A stretch of 64,000 bases of DNA from JABFRG01 sp046351415 (GCA_046351415.1 JAXLYO010000004.1:62001-126000); one strand, 5' to 3'. Shown: positions 44,470-54,415, counted from the first letter of the stretch. Numbers and translations are program-made. Notes: a model not told the origin generated them from the letters alone.

Positions 44470-46958
44470 GCGACCCCGGGCTGCAGCGCGCGCGCGAAGA
44501 ATTTTTTTCCGAGGCTCAAGAACTGGTCGACGCCCTCGGGAAGAGCCTCTTGCGGCTCGACGAGTTCGTTCGGGCTTCGCGCGAGCCGGAGCCCGACCTC
44601 GTGAACGAGGTCTTCCGCATCGTGCATACCCTGAAGGGCCTCTCTGGACTGTTCGGACTCCCGGGGATGTCCGGGCTTTCGCACGAACTCGAAAACGTAC
44701 TCGACGATTTGCGCATGGGCCGGGCTGAACTTCGCCCCGTCCTCCTCGATACGTTCTTCGATGCGGTCCAGCTCTACTTGACGATCTTGAACGCGGCTCG
44801 GACATCCGGCGAAGAACCGAAAGGCGAAGTCGAGACGTTGCTCGCGACGCTTGCAGCGCTTTCTTCGAGCGATGGAGAGCGCCCTGGCTTCGTGCAGTAT
44901 GACCTCAATGCAGAGCTGCTCGGCGTTCTGACGGAGTACGAAGAGCATCGCCTGCGCACGAATCTCGAGGCGGGCAATTCGCTCTTCCGCATCAACGTGC
45001 GCTTCCCGCTGCTCGACATCGAATCGGGCCTGGAGAGCGTGAAAGTTCGGCTGAAGGGGCTGGGCGAGATCATCACGTACTTGCCGATGGGCGACGGCGG
45101 AGACATCGATTCGATCGCACTCGAAGTCCTCTTCTCTGGAAAGCTTTCCCAGGAGCGCCTCGAAGAAACCCTCTACGACGATGCAGATGGGCTCTTGCCG
45201 GTCATCTCGGTCGAAGAGGTCGCCAAGCGCGACTTGTCGGCTGTTCGTACCCCGCCGATCGAAGCGCGTGCCGATGGGAAGTCGCCTCGCATCACGCTTC
45301 CGCCGGCGGCGCCGGTGCCGCACGAACTCGAAGGATCCATCGTCGAGACACCAGGGGCGCCTCCCTATGGACCATCCGGGCTGGGAGGGAACGCTCGAGG
45401 TGCCGGTGAAGCTGCGCATGCGGACGAACCCGAACCACCCGTAGGCGATGCGCCCCCGGTAGGAGGAGCCCTCGGCATTCACGACGTCGAGGAATGGGGG
45501 GTCGCCGACCGCAGCATTCTCGGAACGCTCGCGCCGGGCGACTTGCATCCGCCCCGCGGTGTTCCTTCAGGGCCCAGAAACATCCCGGAGATTCGCATGC
45601 CTCGGGGCCTCGGGCCGAACGCTCCGAAGGCGCCCGAGCCGACCTTCGAACTCGCGCACGCGCCATCGCCATCCGTGGTCCCGCCGCCACCTGAAGTGAC
45701 GATCCGCAGCGTGAGCCAGACGGTTCGCGTCGACATTCGCAAACTCGATCACCTCATGAACGTGCTCGGAGAACTCGCGCTCGTTCGCGGTGCGCTTTCG
45801 CGCGTGACCGAACGGCTCCGCGAGGTTCCCGGGCAGCGGCCCCTCGCGCGCGAACTTCTCCACATGGGCAGAACCTTCGAGCGCCACCTCTATCAGATGC
45901 AACACAGCATCTTGGAAGTGCGCATGGTCCCGCTCGGGCAGGTGTTCGACAAGCTCGCACGCGCAGTGCGGCAAGTGTCGCGCGAGGAGAGCAAGAGCGT
46001 TCAGCTGGTCGTCACCGGCGCCGAGACGGAAATCGACAAGCTCATCGTCGAGGAGCTCAGCGACCCACTGCTGCACGTGATTCGCAATGCCATCGATCAC
46101 GGCATCGAAGGTCCAGGTGACCGCGCCATCTTGGGTAAGCCCGAATCCGGCACCATCGCCATCAACGCCTACCAACAGGGCAATCACGTCCTCATCGAAA
46201 TCGAAGATGATGGCCGCGGCATCGATCCTGCTCGTATCGTCGCACGGGCACTTGCGCGCGGCCTCGTTTCGCCCGACGAAGTGAAAGACATCACGCCTCA
46301 CGATGCGCTCCAGCTCGTCGTCATGCCGGGGTTCACGACGCGAGACGAAGCGACCGCTTTGTCGGGGCGCGGTATGGGACTCGACATCGTCAAGACCCGC
46401 ATGGCACGCCTCGGAGGCATCGTCGACATTTCCTCCGAAGTCCAGATCGGCAGCAAAATCACGATTACGTTGCCGGTCACACTTGCGATCGTCGGAGTGC
46501 TCATCTTCCGCGTCGAGGGCCTCTCCTATTGTATGCCCCTCTCGAACATCGAGGAGGCTCTTGCGTGGCCTGCTCAGGCGGCAGCGGGAGCGGGCAGTCG
46601 CGTCGTCGACGGACGCGAGGTGATTGTCCACCGCGGCCATACCTTGCCCATCGTGCGCTTGCGTTCCCTGTTCCGCTTGTCCGGAGAAGGCTCGAGCAAA
46701 CCCGCTCTCATCGTTGCCAAGGTCGGTACCCGTCGCCTCGGCTTCGTCGTGGACGACCTCGTCGGGCAGGAACAGATCGTCGTGAAGAGCTTCGGTCCGT
46801 CGCTCGCACACGTGCGTGGTTTCGCGGGGGCGACCGACCTTGGTGATCATCGTGTGGCCCTCGTGCTCGACGTCCCCGCACTCCTCGAGGATTTCCTCAC
46901 GACCGGCGATTTGCGTCGTGCGAGCGAGCGTCCCTCGCTGACGGGTGGTGCTGCATGA
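44466..46958 (+). CDS. cheA: CheA chemosensory histidine kinase
   Basis: An 830-residue kinase. The HPt domain carries the phosphorylated His54 in RIVHTLKGLSGLFG. A second region (about 155-260) and a long Pro/Gly-rich linker (about 275-410) follow. The dimerisation domain is near 415-475 (VRVDIRKLDHLMNVLGELA). The ATPase domain has N-box HVIRNAIDHGIE, G1 IEDDGRGID and G2 GRGMGLDIVK. The C-terminal CheW-like P5 domain starts near 690. It starts at GTG 44466. There is no receiver domain, so it depends on the separate CheY. Confidence 0.96.
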   Translation: MSDPGLQRAREEFFSEAQELVDALGKSLLRLDEFVRASREPEPDLVNEVFRIVHTLKGLSGLFGLPGMSGLSHELENVLDDLRMGRAELRPVLLDTFFDAVQLYLTILNAARTSGEEPKGEVETLLATLAALSSSDGERPGFVQYDLNAELLGVLTEYEEHRLRTNLEAGNSLFRINVRFPLLDIESGLESVKVRLKGLGEIITYLPMGDGGDIDSIALEVLFSGKLSQERLEETLYDDADGLLPVISVEEVAKRDLSAVRTPPIEARADGKSPRITLPPAAPVPHELEGSIVETPGAPPYGPSGLGGNARGAGEAAHADEPEPPVGDAPPVGGALGIHDVEEWGVADRSILGTLAPGDLHPPRGVPSGPRNIPEIRMPRGLGPNAPKAPEPTFELAHAPSPSVVPPPPEVTIRSVSQTVRVDIRKLDHLMNVLGELALVRGALSRVTERLREVPGQRPLARELLHMGRTFERHLYQMQHSILEVRMVPLGQVFDKLARAVRQVSREESKSVQLVVTGAETEIDKLIVEELSDPLLHVIRNAIDHGIEGPGDRAILGKPESGTIAINAYQQGNHVLIEIEDDGRGIDPARIVARALARGLVSPDEVKDITPHDALQLVVMPGFTTRDEATALSGRGMGLDIVKTRMARLGGIVDISSEVQIGSKITITLPVTLAIVGVLIFRVEGLSYCMPLSNIEEALAWPAQAAAGAGSRVVDGREVIVHRGHTLPIVRLRSLFRLSGEGSSKPALIVAKVGTRRLGFVVDDLVGQEQIVVKSFGPSLAHVRGFAGATDLGDHRVALVLDVPALLEDFLTTGDLRRASERPSLTGGAA

Positions 46959-47449
46959 CGAGCGCACTCGAATCGACCGGCGAGGACTACTTGCTCTTCC
47001 TCCTCAGTGGCGAACGTTATGGCGTTCCGATTGGCGTCGTTCGCGAAGTGGTCCGCCTTTCGCCAGTGACACCGGTGCCCGGAGCGCGCTCCGACATCCT
47101 TGGCGTCATGAACGTGCGCGGGCGTATCTTGACGCTGTTCGACTTGCGCCGCGCCCTCGAAGTCGCAGCGCCTCCTCCTGACCCGCGCAACCGCGCGCTC
47201 TTGACGATGGCGGGCGAGGAAGAAGTTGCCGCACTCGTCGACGAAATCTTGGGTGTGCTCCACGTCACGCCTGAACAGTTCGAGCCCGCGGGCGCCCTCG
47301 GTGGCGGCGATCGCCCTCACTTGCGCGGCATTGCGCGCCAAGGAAAGTCGCTCGTCGTCCTATTGGATTTGCCGGTTCTCATCGATGCCGACCACTCGCC
47401 GCGAACGATCGCACCGCCTGCCCTCGAGGGCGGTTGGGGAGGCAGGTAG
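46955..47449 (+). CDS. cheW: CheW adaptor 1
   Basis: A 164-residue CheW-fold adaptor that links receptors to CheA. Features include YLLFLLSGERYGVPIG, VREVVRL, GVMNVRGRILTLFDLR and DEILGV. It overlaps cheA by 4 bp (ATGA) and runs to 47449, followed by cheW 2 after 2 bp. The C-terminal tail is Gly/Pro-rich. Confidence 0.93.
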   Translation: MTSALESTGEDYLLFLLSGERYGVPIGVVREVVRLSPVTPVPGARSDILGVMNVRGRILTLFDLRRALEVAAPPPDPRNRALLTMAGEEEVAALVDEILGVLHVTPEQFEPAGALGGGDRPHLRGIARQGKSLVVLLDLPVLIDADHSPRTIAPPALEGGWGGR

Positions 47450-47451
47450 TC

Positions 47452-47949
47452 GTGCCGAGCGAGCTCGCGCGCAACTTCTTGGGGTTTCGACTTGGCTCCG
47501 TCGAGTACGCAGTCCACGTTTCTCTCGTGAAGGGCGTGCTTCGTCCGCAGGCCGTTTCGGAGGTCCCGCGTATGCCGGATGGCGTCCTCGGCGTCGTGTA
47601 CCTTCGTGGAGACGTGGTCCCCGTCGTCGACCTGCGTCGTCTACTGCGCCTTGGTCCCCTTCCGAGCGGGACCGCGCCGAAATGGATTCTCGTCAACGGC
47701 CCTCCCACCCCTGCGCCCGACGGCTCGCCGCGTCCAACGCGCCAAAGCGGCGCGTTCGTCCTCGTCGTGGACACGGTATCAGGCGTCTTCGGTGCATCGA
47801 TCGCGGACGAACGCCCCGCCCCGGAGATGCTCGCGGCGAGCGACGTTCCCAAGATTCTCTTCGTGACGAAGCGTGAAGACGCGCTCGTGTTCACGCTCGA
47901 CCTTTCCGCGATCTCGGCGCACTTGCCCGAGCTTCCACCCCTCCCATGA
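47452..47949 (+). CDS. CheW-like adaptor 2
   Basis: A 165-residue CheW-fold protein (FLGFRLGSVEYAVHVSLVKGV, GVVYLRGDVVPVVDLRRLL, LVVDTVSGVFG). It starts at GTG 47452 with GGGGAGG about 10 bases before; the TTG at 47434 is an alternative. It differs from cheW 1 in the middle strand region, so it may pair with a different receptor or with the P5 domain. ATGA overlap with the HEAT gene. Confidence 0.85.
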   Translation: MPSELARNFLGFRLGSVEYAVHVSLVKGVLRPQAVSEVPRMPDGVLGVVYLRGDVVPVVDLRRLLRLGPLPSGTAPKWILVNGPPTPAPDGSPRPTRQSGAFVLVVDTVSGVFGASIADERPAPEMLAASDVPKILFVTKREDALVFTLDLSAISAHLPELPPLP

Positions 47950-49925
47950 TGAACCCAGCCGGCGAAACGAGTGTCGATGCGCGGCGCCGCCATCTGACGG
48001 CCGTCATCGCGGAAGGAAACGACGCGCACGCTCTCTCCGCATTTCTTCGGGATGCGGACTGGCGCGTTCGGGAAGAGGCCGTCCGTGGCATTCGGTCATT
48101 TCGCGCCAAGGAAGCGCTGACGGCCATTCTCATCGAGGCGCTCTCCGATACGCAAGACATCGCCTACCGCAACGCAGCGGCCATGGGCCTCGCTGTGATT
48201 GGGTCACATGGGGTCGTTCCCATGCAAGAAGCGGCAAAGTACATGGACGCAGACGCGCGTAAGCTCGTCGCGGAAGCATGCGCAAACATTCCGACCGGCG
48301 CCGCTGTCACGCTCTTGATCGACCTTTCGCACGACGCAGACCCCAACGTGCGAGCGGCCGCATTCGAGGCCTTGGGGTTTGCGCGCACGGCGGGCCCCGG
48401 AGCGGTGAAGCGAGCGTCGGAGGTCCTCACAAGAGGCGCGCTGGAAAACGACCTTCCCCTGCGCATGGCGGCGCTCTCGGCCCTTGCTACCTTGGGGGAA
48501 CCCCTTCATCCCGCCGCGCTGGAAGCCTTGGCGACCGACGACATCTCCCTTGCCCATGCGGCGCGGGCGGCTTCAGGCACGCACGACCCCGAAGCGCTCG
48601 CCCGTCTCGCTCGCTTTGCATGTAGGCGTGACGAGGTGGGGGACGCGGCGCTTTGCGCTCTCGCGACGTCGCTCGAAGTCAGCCGCGGAGGCGTCTTTCT
48701 TGCCGTCTCGCGTGCTGGCGATGCTTTGCGGGGGGCGCTCGAGCTTGCGGCTTCGAGCGAGAACGAACACGTCCGTTCAGCAGCTCTCGACCTGCTGCCT
48801 GCGGTGTTCCGGCCGGAGCACGTGTCGCTGTACCTGAAGGAACTCTCGGATGGGGTCGCTTTCGATGCGGCTGCTCGCGGCCTTGCCGCCCTCGCTCCCA
48901 TGCTCGGAGAACATCTTCTTACGAGTGCAGAATACAGTGAAATGGAGGCGTTGCCGGTAGCCGCGCGCATTCTCGCGCCCCTGCTCGACGAACCATCCGC
49001 CCTTGCGGTCTCACGGAGGATGCTTCTTGGTCCGCCGCCCCAGCTCGCCGAAGGTTGGCTGGACGTTCTCCTTCGTCTGCAGGCTCTCGCGGAGGACGTT
49101 TCCTGGCAGCGCGTCTACGAGGCTACCCTTGGACCCTCCGCAGGGGCCGCCATGGAGCTCTTGGCGCGCCGAGCGACCGCAGCACCGCGTTGGGCACGGG
49201 ACGAATTGGTGCGTCTTGGTGGAGGGCATCGCGATCGTGCGTCGGTCGCACTTCTTTGCGGCATCGCCCGGGCGGAGCCGCTGTCGTCGGACGAAACGCG
49301 CAGCGTCGAAGTCGGCGTGGGCGCCGAAGACCCACTCGTACGCGAAGTGTCTCTGATGGCGGCGGCGCAGGGGGTCACGGTCGACGTCCGCACGATGATT
49401 GCAGCGTTGGCGGACGAAACTCCGCAGGTCGTCGTGGCAGCCGTGGAAGCTGCAGCGCGCAGCGGATGCATCGACGAAATCGACGACCTGGCTCGGCGCA
49501 CGACCGATGCTCGGGTGCTCGTCGCTTCGGTAAAGGCGCTTTCGAGTGTTGCCAACGCACGCGCCGTGGAGCTCGTCGAGCTTCGTATGAGAGAGGGCGA
49601 CGAGCGCTTGGCGGCAGCCGCGCTGTCGTGCGTCCCAGCAACGTGCCCCGCCGTCATCGAGCTTTGCGAACGAGCCACGGGTCATGCGCCCCGCGACGGC
49701 CAGCTGTCCCTCGCGATCCTGCGCCTTCTCGAGGCATCGCACGATCCGCGCGCCCTCGCTGTGCGGACCAGACTGCTCGAACATCCTCGCTTCGACGTTC
49801 GTGCCCTCGCAGCGAGCAGTCTTTCTGGATACGATGCCCGCGAAGTGCTCACCTCGCGTCTCGAACGCGAAGAAGACGCGACGGTCGCCGAGGCCATTCG
49901 CAAGAGTCTACGCGAGTCGCCATGA
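47946..49925 (+). CDS. HEAT-repeat protein of the chemosensory operon
   Basis: A 659-residue helical solenoid. Repeats such as DADWRVREEAVRGIRSF, DPNVRAAAFEALGFART and ENDLPLRMAALSALATLG follow the HEAT/PBS-lyase pattern almost end to end. There is no signal peptide. HEAT scaffolds mediate protein-protein contacts. Similar proteins accompany some myxobacterial che systems, so a docking role in the signalling complex is likely. It is coupled on both sides by ATGA overlaps (cheW 2 and cheR). Confidence 0.87.
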   Translation: MMNPAGETSVDARRRHLTAVIAEGNDAHALSAFLRDADWRVREEAVRGIRSFRAKEALTAILIEALSDTQDIAYRNAAAMGLAVIGSHGVVPMQEAAKYMDADARKLVAEACANIPTGAAVTLLIDLSHDADPNVRAAAFEALGFARTAGPGAVKRASEVLTRGALENDLPLRMAALSALATLGEPLHPAALEALATDDISLAHAARAASGTHDPEALARLARFACRRDEVGDAALCALATSLEVSRGGVFLAVSRAGDALRGALELAASSENEHVRSAALDLLPAVFRPEHVSLYLKELSDGVAFDAAARGLAALAPMLGEHLLTSAEYSEMEALPVAARILAPLLDEPSALAVSRRMLLGPPPQLAEGWLDVLLRLQALAEDVSWQRVYEATLGPSAGAAMELLARRATAAPRWARDELVRLGGGHRDRASVALLCGIARAEPLSSDETRSVEVGVGAEDPLVREVSLMAAAQGVTVDVRTMIAALADETPQVVVAAVEAAARSGCIDEIDDLARRTTDARVLVASVKALSSVANARAVELVELRMREGDERLAAAALSCVPATCPAVIELCERATGHAPRDGQLSLAILRLLEASHDPRALAVRTRLLEHPRFDVRALAASSLSGYDAREVLTSRLEREEDATVAEAIRKSLRESP

Positions 49926-50764
49926 ATGGCGCTCGCCTGAGCTCTGCTGACTTCCATTCCCTGGTCGAGCTCCTAGGCTCTACGTACGGCCTCCACTTCG
50001 AAACAGCAGCGCGGGGGTCTCTCGAACGCAGGCTCGCGCCCCGCGTATCGGCCCGAGGGTTCCGGGGCTTTCCCGAGTACGTCTCCTATCTGCGCTTTTC
50101 GGAGCCCACGGACCCGGAGTGGGACGAGCTCGTGCATCGGGTCACGGTGCACGAAACGTACTTCTTTCGCGAGCGTATGCAGCTTGCATCTTTCTCCGAA
50201 GAAGTCATGCCGATGCTCGCGAAGAAGAACGAGAGTACGCGAAATCTCACGCTGTGGAGCGCGGGCTGCTCGACGGGCGAGGAAGTGTACAGTCTCGCGA
50301 TCTTGCTTCTCCGCTCGCGCCTCTTCGATGGGTGGAACCTGCATCTGTATGGAACCGACGTGTCACGGCACTGTATCCAGGCCGCGCGGCGTGGCATCTA
50401 CGGTCCGCAGTCGTTCCGCGGTTGCACGCCCGACGACTACGCAGGGCACGTCGTGCGTGACGGGGAGAGCTACGAGGTCTCCGCAGAGCTCCGAAAGATG
50501 TGTCATTTCAGCGTGTGCAACCTCACGTTTGCGGAGGCCCCTCTCTTTTTCGGCCGCGCAGACGTGGTGTTTTGCCGGAATGTACTCATCTATCTCACGG
50601 AACACGCAAAAGGGCGCCTCGTCTCGTTGTTCTACGAGCGTCTCGCTCCGGAAGGAGTACTCTTCCTGGGGCACGCCGAGTCGCTCCTGCACCTTTCGAC
50701 GGCCTTCGAGCTCTTGCACCTCAAGGGAGATCTCGCGTACACCAAACCAGCGCCTGTCCCATGA
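49922..50764 (+). CDS. cheR: CheR-type methyltransferase
   Basis: A 280-residue protein-glutamate methyltransferase for receptor adaptation. The N-terminal helical domain (1-80) is followed by a Rossmann domain: WSAGCSTGEEVYSLAI (SAM loop), LYGTDVSRHCIQAAR, FCRNVLIYL and ALYxxL-like LFYERLAPEGVLFLGH. ATG 49922 overlaps the HEAT stop, and the stop overlaps cheB (ATGA). Confidence 0.95.
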   Translation: MNGARLSSADFHSLVELLGSTYGLHFETAARGSLERRLAPRVSARGFRGFPEYVSYLRFSEPTDPEWDELVHRVTVHETYFFRERMQLASFSEEVMPMLAKKNESTRNLTLWSAGCSTGEEVYSLAILLLRSRLFDGWNLHLYGTDVSRHCIQAARRGIYGPQSFRGCTPDDYAGHVVRDGESYEVSAELRKMCHFSVCNLTFAEAPLFFGRADVVFCRNVLIYLTEHAKGRLVSLFYERLAPEGVLFLGHAESLLHLSTAFELLHLKGDLAYTKPAPVP

Positions 50765-51834
50765 GCTTTTCTCCCCTGCGCCTCCTCATCGTCGATGATT
50801 CGGCTTACAACCGGAATCTCATCGAGCAGTTGTTTCGAGGAAGGGACGACGTGGTCGTCGTAGGGACGGCGGCCGATGGTGAAGAAGCGATTCGCCTGGC
50901 ATCGCAGCTGGAGCCCGACGTCATCACGCTCGATCTCGAAATGCCGAAGATGGACGGGTTCACGTGCCTGCGCATTCTTCTCGCGCGGCGCCCCGTTTCC
51001 GTCATCGTTGTCTCCAGCTACGCGCAGCGAGAAAACGTGTTCAAAGCGCTCGACATCGGTGCCGTCGACTTCGTGACGAAAGCAACGAGCACCATCGATG
51101 CCAACGCCGAAGACCTTAAGGCTCAGATTCGCGAGAAGGTCCTCATGGTTCGCAGCATGCGCCGCGAGTCGATCGTACCGCCGCCGCGCTCGTCGAAGAT
51201 GTCGATCCCGGAAGACATTCGTTCGTCGCGAACTCTTCCCTCGGCAGACCCCGAAGAGCCGTTCACCGAGCCGCGTTCGGTCGTGGCCATCGCGAGCTCG
51301 ACGGGTGGACCTGGCGCGCTGATGCAGATCGTGACGAAGCTCCCGAAGGCGAGCCCGCACGCCTTTCTGATCGCACAGCACATGCCCGAGAAGTTCACAC
51401 GCACGTTCGCCGAGCGACTCGACAAGCGGGGCACGGTGCGTACCCGCGAGGCCTGGCATGATGCGCATGCTTCTGCAGGTCGCGCATTCGTTTGCCCTGG
51501 CGGGCATTGCATGTCGCTCTCGCGCGTGCAGAACGAGCTTCGACTGCGCGTCGTCCGGCCCGACGCGACCGATCGCTACGTACCCAGCGGGGACCGACTT
51601 TTCGAGAGCGTCGCGATGACGATGGGCGCACGCACGGTGGCGGTCGTCCTCACGGGCATGGGCGACGACGCGCTCCTTGGTTCACGCACGGTGCGGGAGC
51701 TCGGCGGGCGCGTCATCGCCGAAGCTGAATCGTCCGCCGCCGTTTTCGGCATGCCGGGTGCCGTCATTCAGGCCGGGCTCGCGACCGAGGTCCTCAGCCT
51801 CGCGGAAATCGCGTCAGCGCTCGCCGCACTCTGA
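50761..51834 (+). CDS. cheB: CheB-type methylesterase/receiver protein
   Basis: A 357-residue adaptation enzyme. The receiver domain (1-120) has DDS, the phospho-acceptor in ITLDLEMPKMDG and a linker. The esterase domain (about 170-355) has the catalytic Ser in AIASSTGGPGAL, the His in LIAQHMPEKF and the Asp in LTGMGDDAL. It would remove methyl groups added by CheR. Together with CheR it predicts at least one methylatable receptor, which is not encoded here. Confidence 0.95.
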   Translation: MSFSPLRLLIVDDSAYNRNLIEQLFRGRDDVVVVGTAADGEEAIRLASQLEPDVITLDLEMPKMDGFTCLRILLARRPVSVIVVSSYAQRENVFKALDIGAVDFVTKATSTIDANAEDLKAQIREKVLMVRSMRRESIVPPPRSSKMSIPEDIRSSRTLPSADPEEPFTEPRSVVAIASSTGGPGALMQIVTKLPKASPHAFLIAQHMPEKFTRTFAERLDKRGTVRTREAWHDAHASAGRAFVCPGGHCMSLSRVQNELRLRVVRPDATDRYVPSGDRLFESVAMTMGARTVAVVLTGMGDDALLGSRTVRELGGRVIAEAESSAAVFGMPGAVIQAGLATEVLSLAEIASALAAL

Positions 51835-51859
51835 GAAGTAGAGTACGCTGGGAGGCCTC

Positions 51860-53281
51860 ATGGATAAAGGCGCCCAAGACAGAAGTGCTGCCATCGATCG
51901 CGAGCTTTCGGAGCTTCGCGAACTCGGGAGCGAGATCGTGACCCGAGCCAAGAACGGCGGTGCAACCGTCGCCGAGTGCATGCTTCGAACAGGAGGCGAG
52001 CTTTCGGTCCGCGTTCGCATGGGCAAAGTGGAGCTCGTCGAAGAAGCGGGCACGCGGGCAGCGGGCTTGCGTCTCATGAAGGGAAAGCGTGTCGCAACGA
52101 CGTCGACGAGCGACCTCACCCCGGCGGGAGTCGATCGGTTCATCAAAGATGCTCTAGAGCTCTGCGAGATCTCGCAAGAGGACCCTTTCGCGGGCCCCGT
52201 CGATCCGAAACACCTCGGCGACCCTGCCAAAGGGCTCGACCTCGATCTCTACGACCCCGCAGGCGGCGCGATCGATGCGGCAACTGCCATTGGCTTTGCA
52301 AGCAAGGGCGAGGCTGCGGCCTTGGCCTACGACAAGCGCATTTCGAACAGCGAGGGAGGCTCGTTCAGTCGCACTTCCGGCGGCGGCGTGCTCGTCCTTT
52401 CGAGTGGTTTCACGAATACGACGAAGGGCTCCTACCAATCGCTCAGCGTCGTGCCCCTCGCCGAGGACGAAGGTGGCAAGAAGCGTCGCGGGTTTCATTG
52501 GACCGCTCGTCGCCATCTCTCCGAGCTCGAGGATGCAGCCAAGGTCGGTGAAGAAGCTGCGCGACGTACACTTCGAAAGCTCGGCGCGCGTTCGGTCGCC
52601 ACGGGTGAATTTCCGGTCGTCTTCGATCCGGACGCGGCGCGCTCGCTGCTCGGGCTGTTTGCCAGCTGCATCATGGGAAGCGCAATTTGGCGGAAATCGA
52701 GCTACCTCATCGGTCGCGAGGGCACCGAGGTCGCGAGCAAGCTCATCGATATCGTCGACGACCCGACCATCTTGAGGGCTCCTGGTTCCCGCGCATTCGA
52801 CGGTGAAGGCGTGCCGAGTCGCAAGAACGTCGTCGTCGAGAACGGCATCCTCCGCACCTATCTCTGCGACAGCTATTCCGCGCGAAAGCTGAATCGCGAA
52901 ACGACCGCCAGCGCCGTTCGCGGTGGCGGCGCAGGGGTCGGTTGCGGAACGTCGAACTTCATCTTGAAGCCCGGCACCGACTCGAATGCTGCGATCATCA
53001 AAGGAACGAAGACGGGCCTCTACGTGACCGAGATGATGGGTTTCGGCTTCAACGCCGTGACCGGTGACTTCTCGCGCGGCGCCGGTGGTTTCTGGATCGA
53101 AAACGGCGAACTCGCCTTCCCCGTGAGTGAAGTCACCATCTCCCTCAACATCGACGAGCTTTGGAAGCGCGTCGATGCAGTCGGAGACGATCTCGACCTC
53201 CGCACGTCGACGGCGGCCCCCACCTTGCGCGTCTCCAAGATGACCGTCGGAGGCGGGGCCGAAGGAGGCAACGGCGGATGA
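51860..53281 (+). CDS. TldE/PmbA-family protein
   Basis: A 473-residue protein of the TldD/TldE (PmbA) family, which forms a zinc-dependent peptidase complex processing modified peptides and other substrates. Family features are SNSEGGSFSRTSG, GVPSRKNVVVENGILRTYLCDSYSARKL, the Gly/Asn-rich NFILKPGT region and GFGFNAVTGDFSRGAGGFWIENG. It lacks the HExxxH zinc site of TldD, as expected for TldE. No tldD is next to it. A GGGAGG precedes ATG 51860. It lies 25 bp after cheB. Confidence 0.88.
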   Translation: MDKGAQDRSAAIDRELSELRELGSEIVTRAKNGGATVAECMLRTGGELSVRVRMGKVELVEEAGTRAAGLRLMKGKRVATTSTSDLTPAGVDRFIKDALELCEISQEDPFAGPVDPKHLGDPAKGLDLDLYDPAGGAIDAATAIGFASKGEAAALAYDKRISNSEGGSFSRTSGGGVLVLSSGFTNTTKGSYQSLSVVPLAEDEGGKKRRGFHWTARRHLSELEDAAKVGEEAARRTLRKLGARSVATGEFPVVFDPDAARSLLGLFASCIMGSAIWRKSSYLIGREGTEVASKLIDIVDDPTILRAPGSRAFDGEGVPSRKNVVVENGILRTYLCDSYSARKLNRETTASAVRGGGAGVGCGTSNFILKPGTDSNAAIIKGTKTGLYVTEMMGFGFNAVTGDFSRGAGGFWIENGELAFPVSEVTISLNIDELWKRVDAVGDDLDLRTSTAAPTLRVSKMTVGGGAEGGNGG

Positions 53282-53607
53282 CGGCCGACGAACTCAAGGA
53301 GGCTCGCAAAGAGCTCCAGTGCACGGCCAAAGAGCTCGCAACGGCGCTTGGCCTCCCGCAGGCCGAGGTCATGGCGTGGGAAAAGGGCGACCTCTTTCCG
53401 ACGAAGCAATTCGTCGACAAGATCGAAGCCCTTCGGAAGAAGGGGCCTTCCGCCATTCCGAGGAAAGCCAAGAGCGTCGACCCGATGAAGACGCTCACCG
53501 ACCCGGGCTTCTGGGAGCTCGTCCGCAAGCTAGCCGCTCACAAGAAGCTGCGGGACGAAGTCGCGAAGATGGCTGCATCCTACACAGATCCGGGGACTGC
53601 GGAATAA
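53278..53607 (+). CDS. Small helix-turn-helix (XRE-like) protein
   Basis: A 109-residue protein with an XRE/Cro-like HTH (about 1-58: LKEARKELQCTAKELATALG, LPQAEVMAWEKG) and a helical C-terminal part. It could bind DNA or act as a scaffold. ATG 53278 overlaps the stop of the tldE-like gene (ATGA). The target is unknown. Confidence 0.8.
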   Translation: MTADELKEARKELQCTAKELATALGLPQAEVMAWEKGDLFPTKQFVDKIEALRKKGPSAIPRKAKSVDPMKTLTDPGFWELVRKLAAHKKLRDEVAKMAASYTDPGTAE

Positions 53608-54025
53608 GGTTTCCGGTGGGGGTGGCGGGGTGGGGGAGCGAATCCGTGAGGTGACCACCGCGAGGACCGGGGGTTGCCGGTTTGGTGTGGGTATAGGGGG
53701 ACGGGGGACGGCGGATAGCGGCTCAGCACGGAATGAGCACCGCGAGGACCGGGGGTTGCCTCGTTCCGCTTCGCCGAACGGGGTGCTTTCGCGATGCGTC
53801 TGGCAATGAGGTTTGTCAGTCCGACAGAGGTTAACGTGGCCTTCGCTCCAGAGGCACCCCCGGCTCCTTTCGCTCTTTGCAGGGCGAGGCACTTCTGCGG
53901 GGGGAGGAGTGGGCGGAGCGAAGGTTTTCGATTCGGCTTCGGAGTGGTGCGGTGGGTTTCCTTCGGCTCGGCGGCTTTCGACTCTTTCTTCGAACCCTTT
54001 TGTCGTTTGGGCGCCTCTCTCCAGT
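53608..54025. repeat. 418-bp G-rich intergenic region with direct repeats
   Basis: ACCGCGAGGACCGGGGGTT and the next three bases occur at 53657-53678 and 53739-53760. An inverted, extended copy lies at 54440-54487, beyond the OsmC gene. Runs of G5, G4 and G5 near 53620 and 53670-53720 could form quadruplexes. Open frames here look non-coding. Confidence 0.75.
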
Positions 54026-54415
54026 ATGGAGATTCAAGTTACGTTTCCCGGTGGAAAGCGGGTGGATGCGAGCTTCGGTGAGCACGTCGTACGAACAGAC
54101 CAGCCCCCTTCGTTGGGCGGCGCCGACTCCGCTCCCTCTCCTTTTGACCTGTTCCAGGCGTCCCTCGCCACCTGTGCGGGGATCTACATCGTTGGGTTTT
54201 GTCAGGCGCGTGGGCTGTCGACCGAGGGCTTTTCCGTGACACAGACGAGCGAAGTGGACCCCAGCGGAGAGAAACCCACGAAGGTGACGCTTTCCGTCTC
54301 GTTTCCGCCGGGCTTCCCCGAAAAATACAAAGCTGCAGCCTTGCGCGCCGCCGAAGGCTGCAAGGTCAAGAAGACCATCGCCCGAGGACTCGAATACGTC
54401 GTCGCAGAACGCTAA
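54026..54415 (+). CDS. OsmC-family protein
   Basis: A 129-residue OsmC/Ohr-like protein, a thiol-dependent hydroperoxide reductase family. Conserved parts are MEIQVTFPGG, the central helix FQASLATCAG with the first cysteine, and the second cysteine in AAEGCKVKKT. ATG 54026 is chosen because the frame upstream is atypical. It is isolated and flanked by G-rich repeats. Confidence 0.85.
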   Translation: MEIQVTFPGGKRVDASFGEHVVRTDQPPSLGGADSAPSPFDLFQASLATCAGIYIVGFCQARGLSTEGFSVTQTSEVDPSGEKPTKVTLSVSFPPGFPEKYKAAALRAAEGCKVKKTIARGLEYVVAER

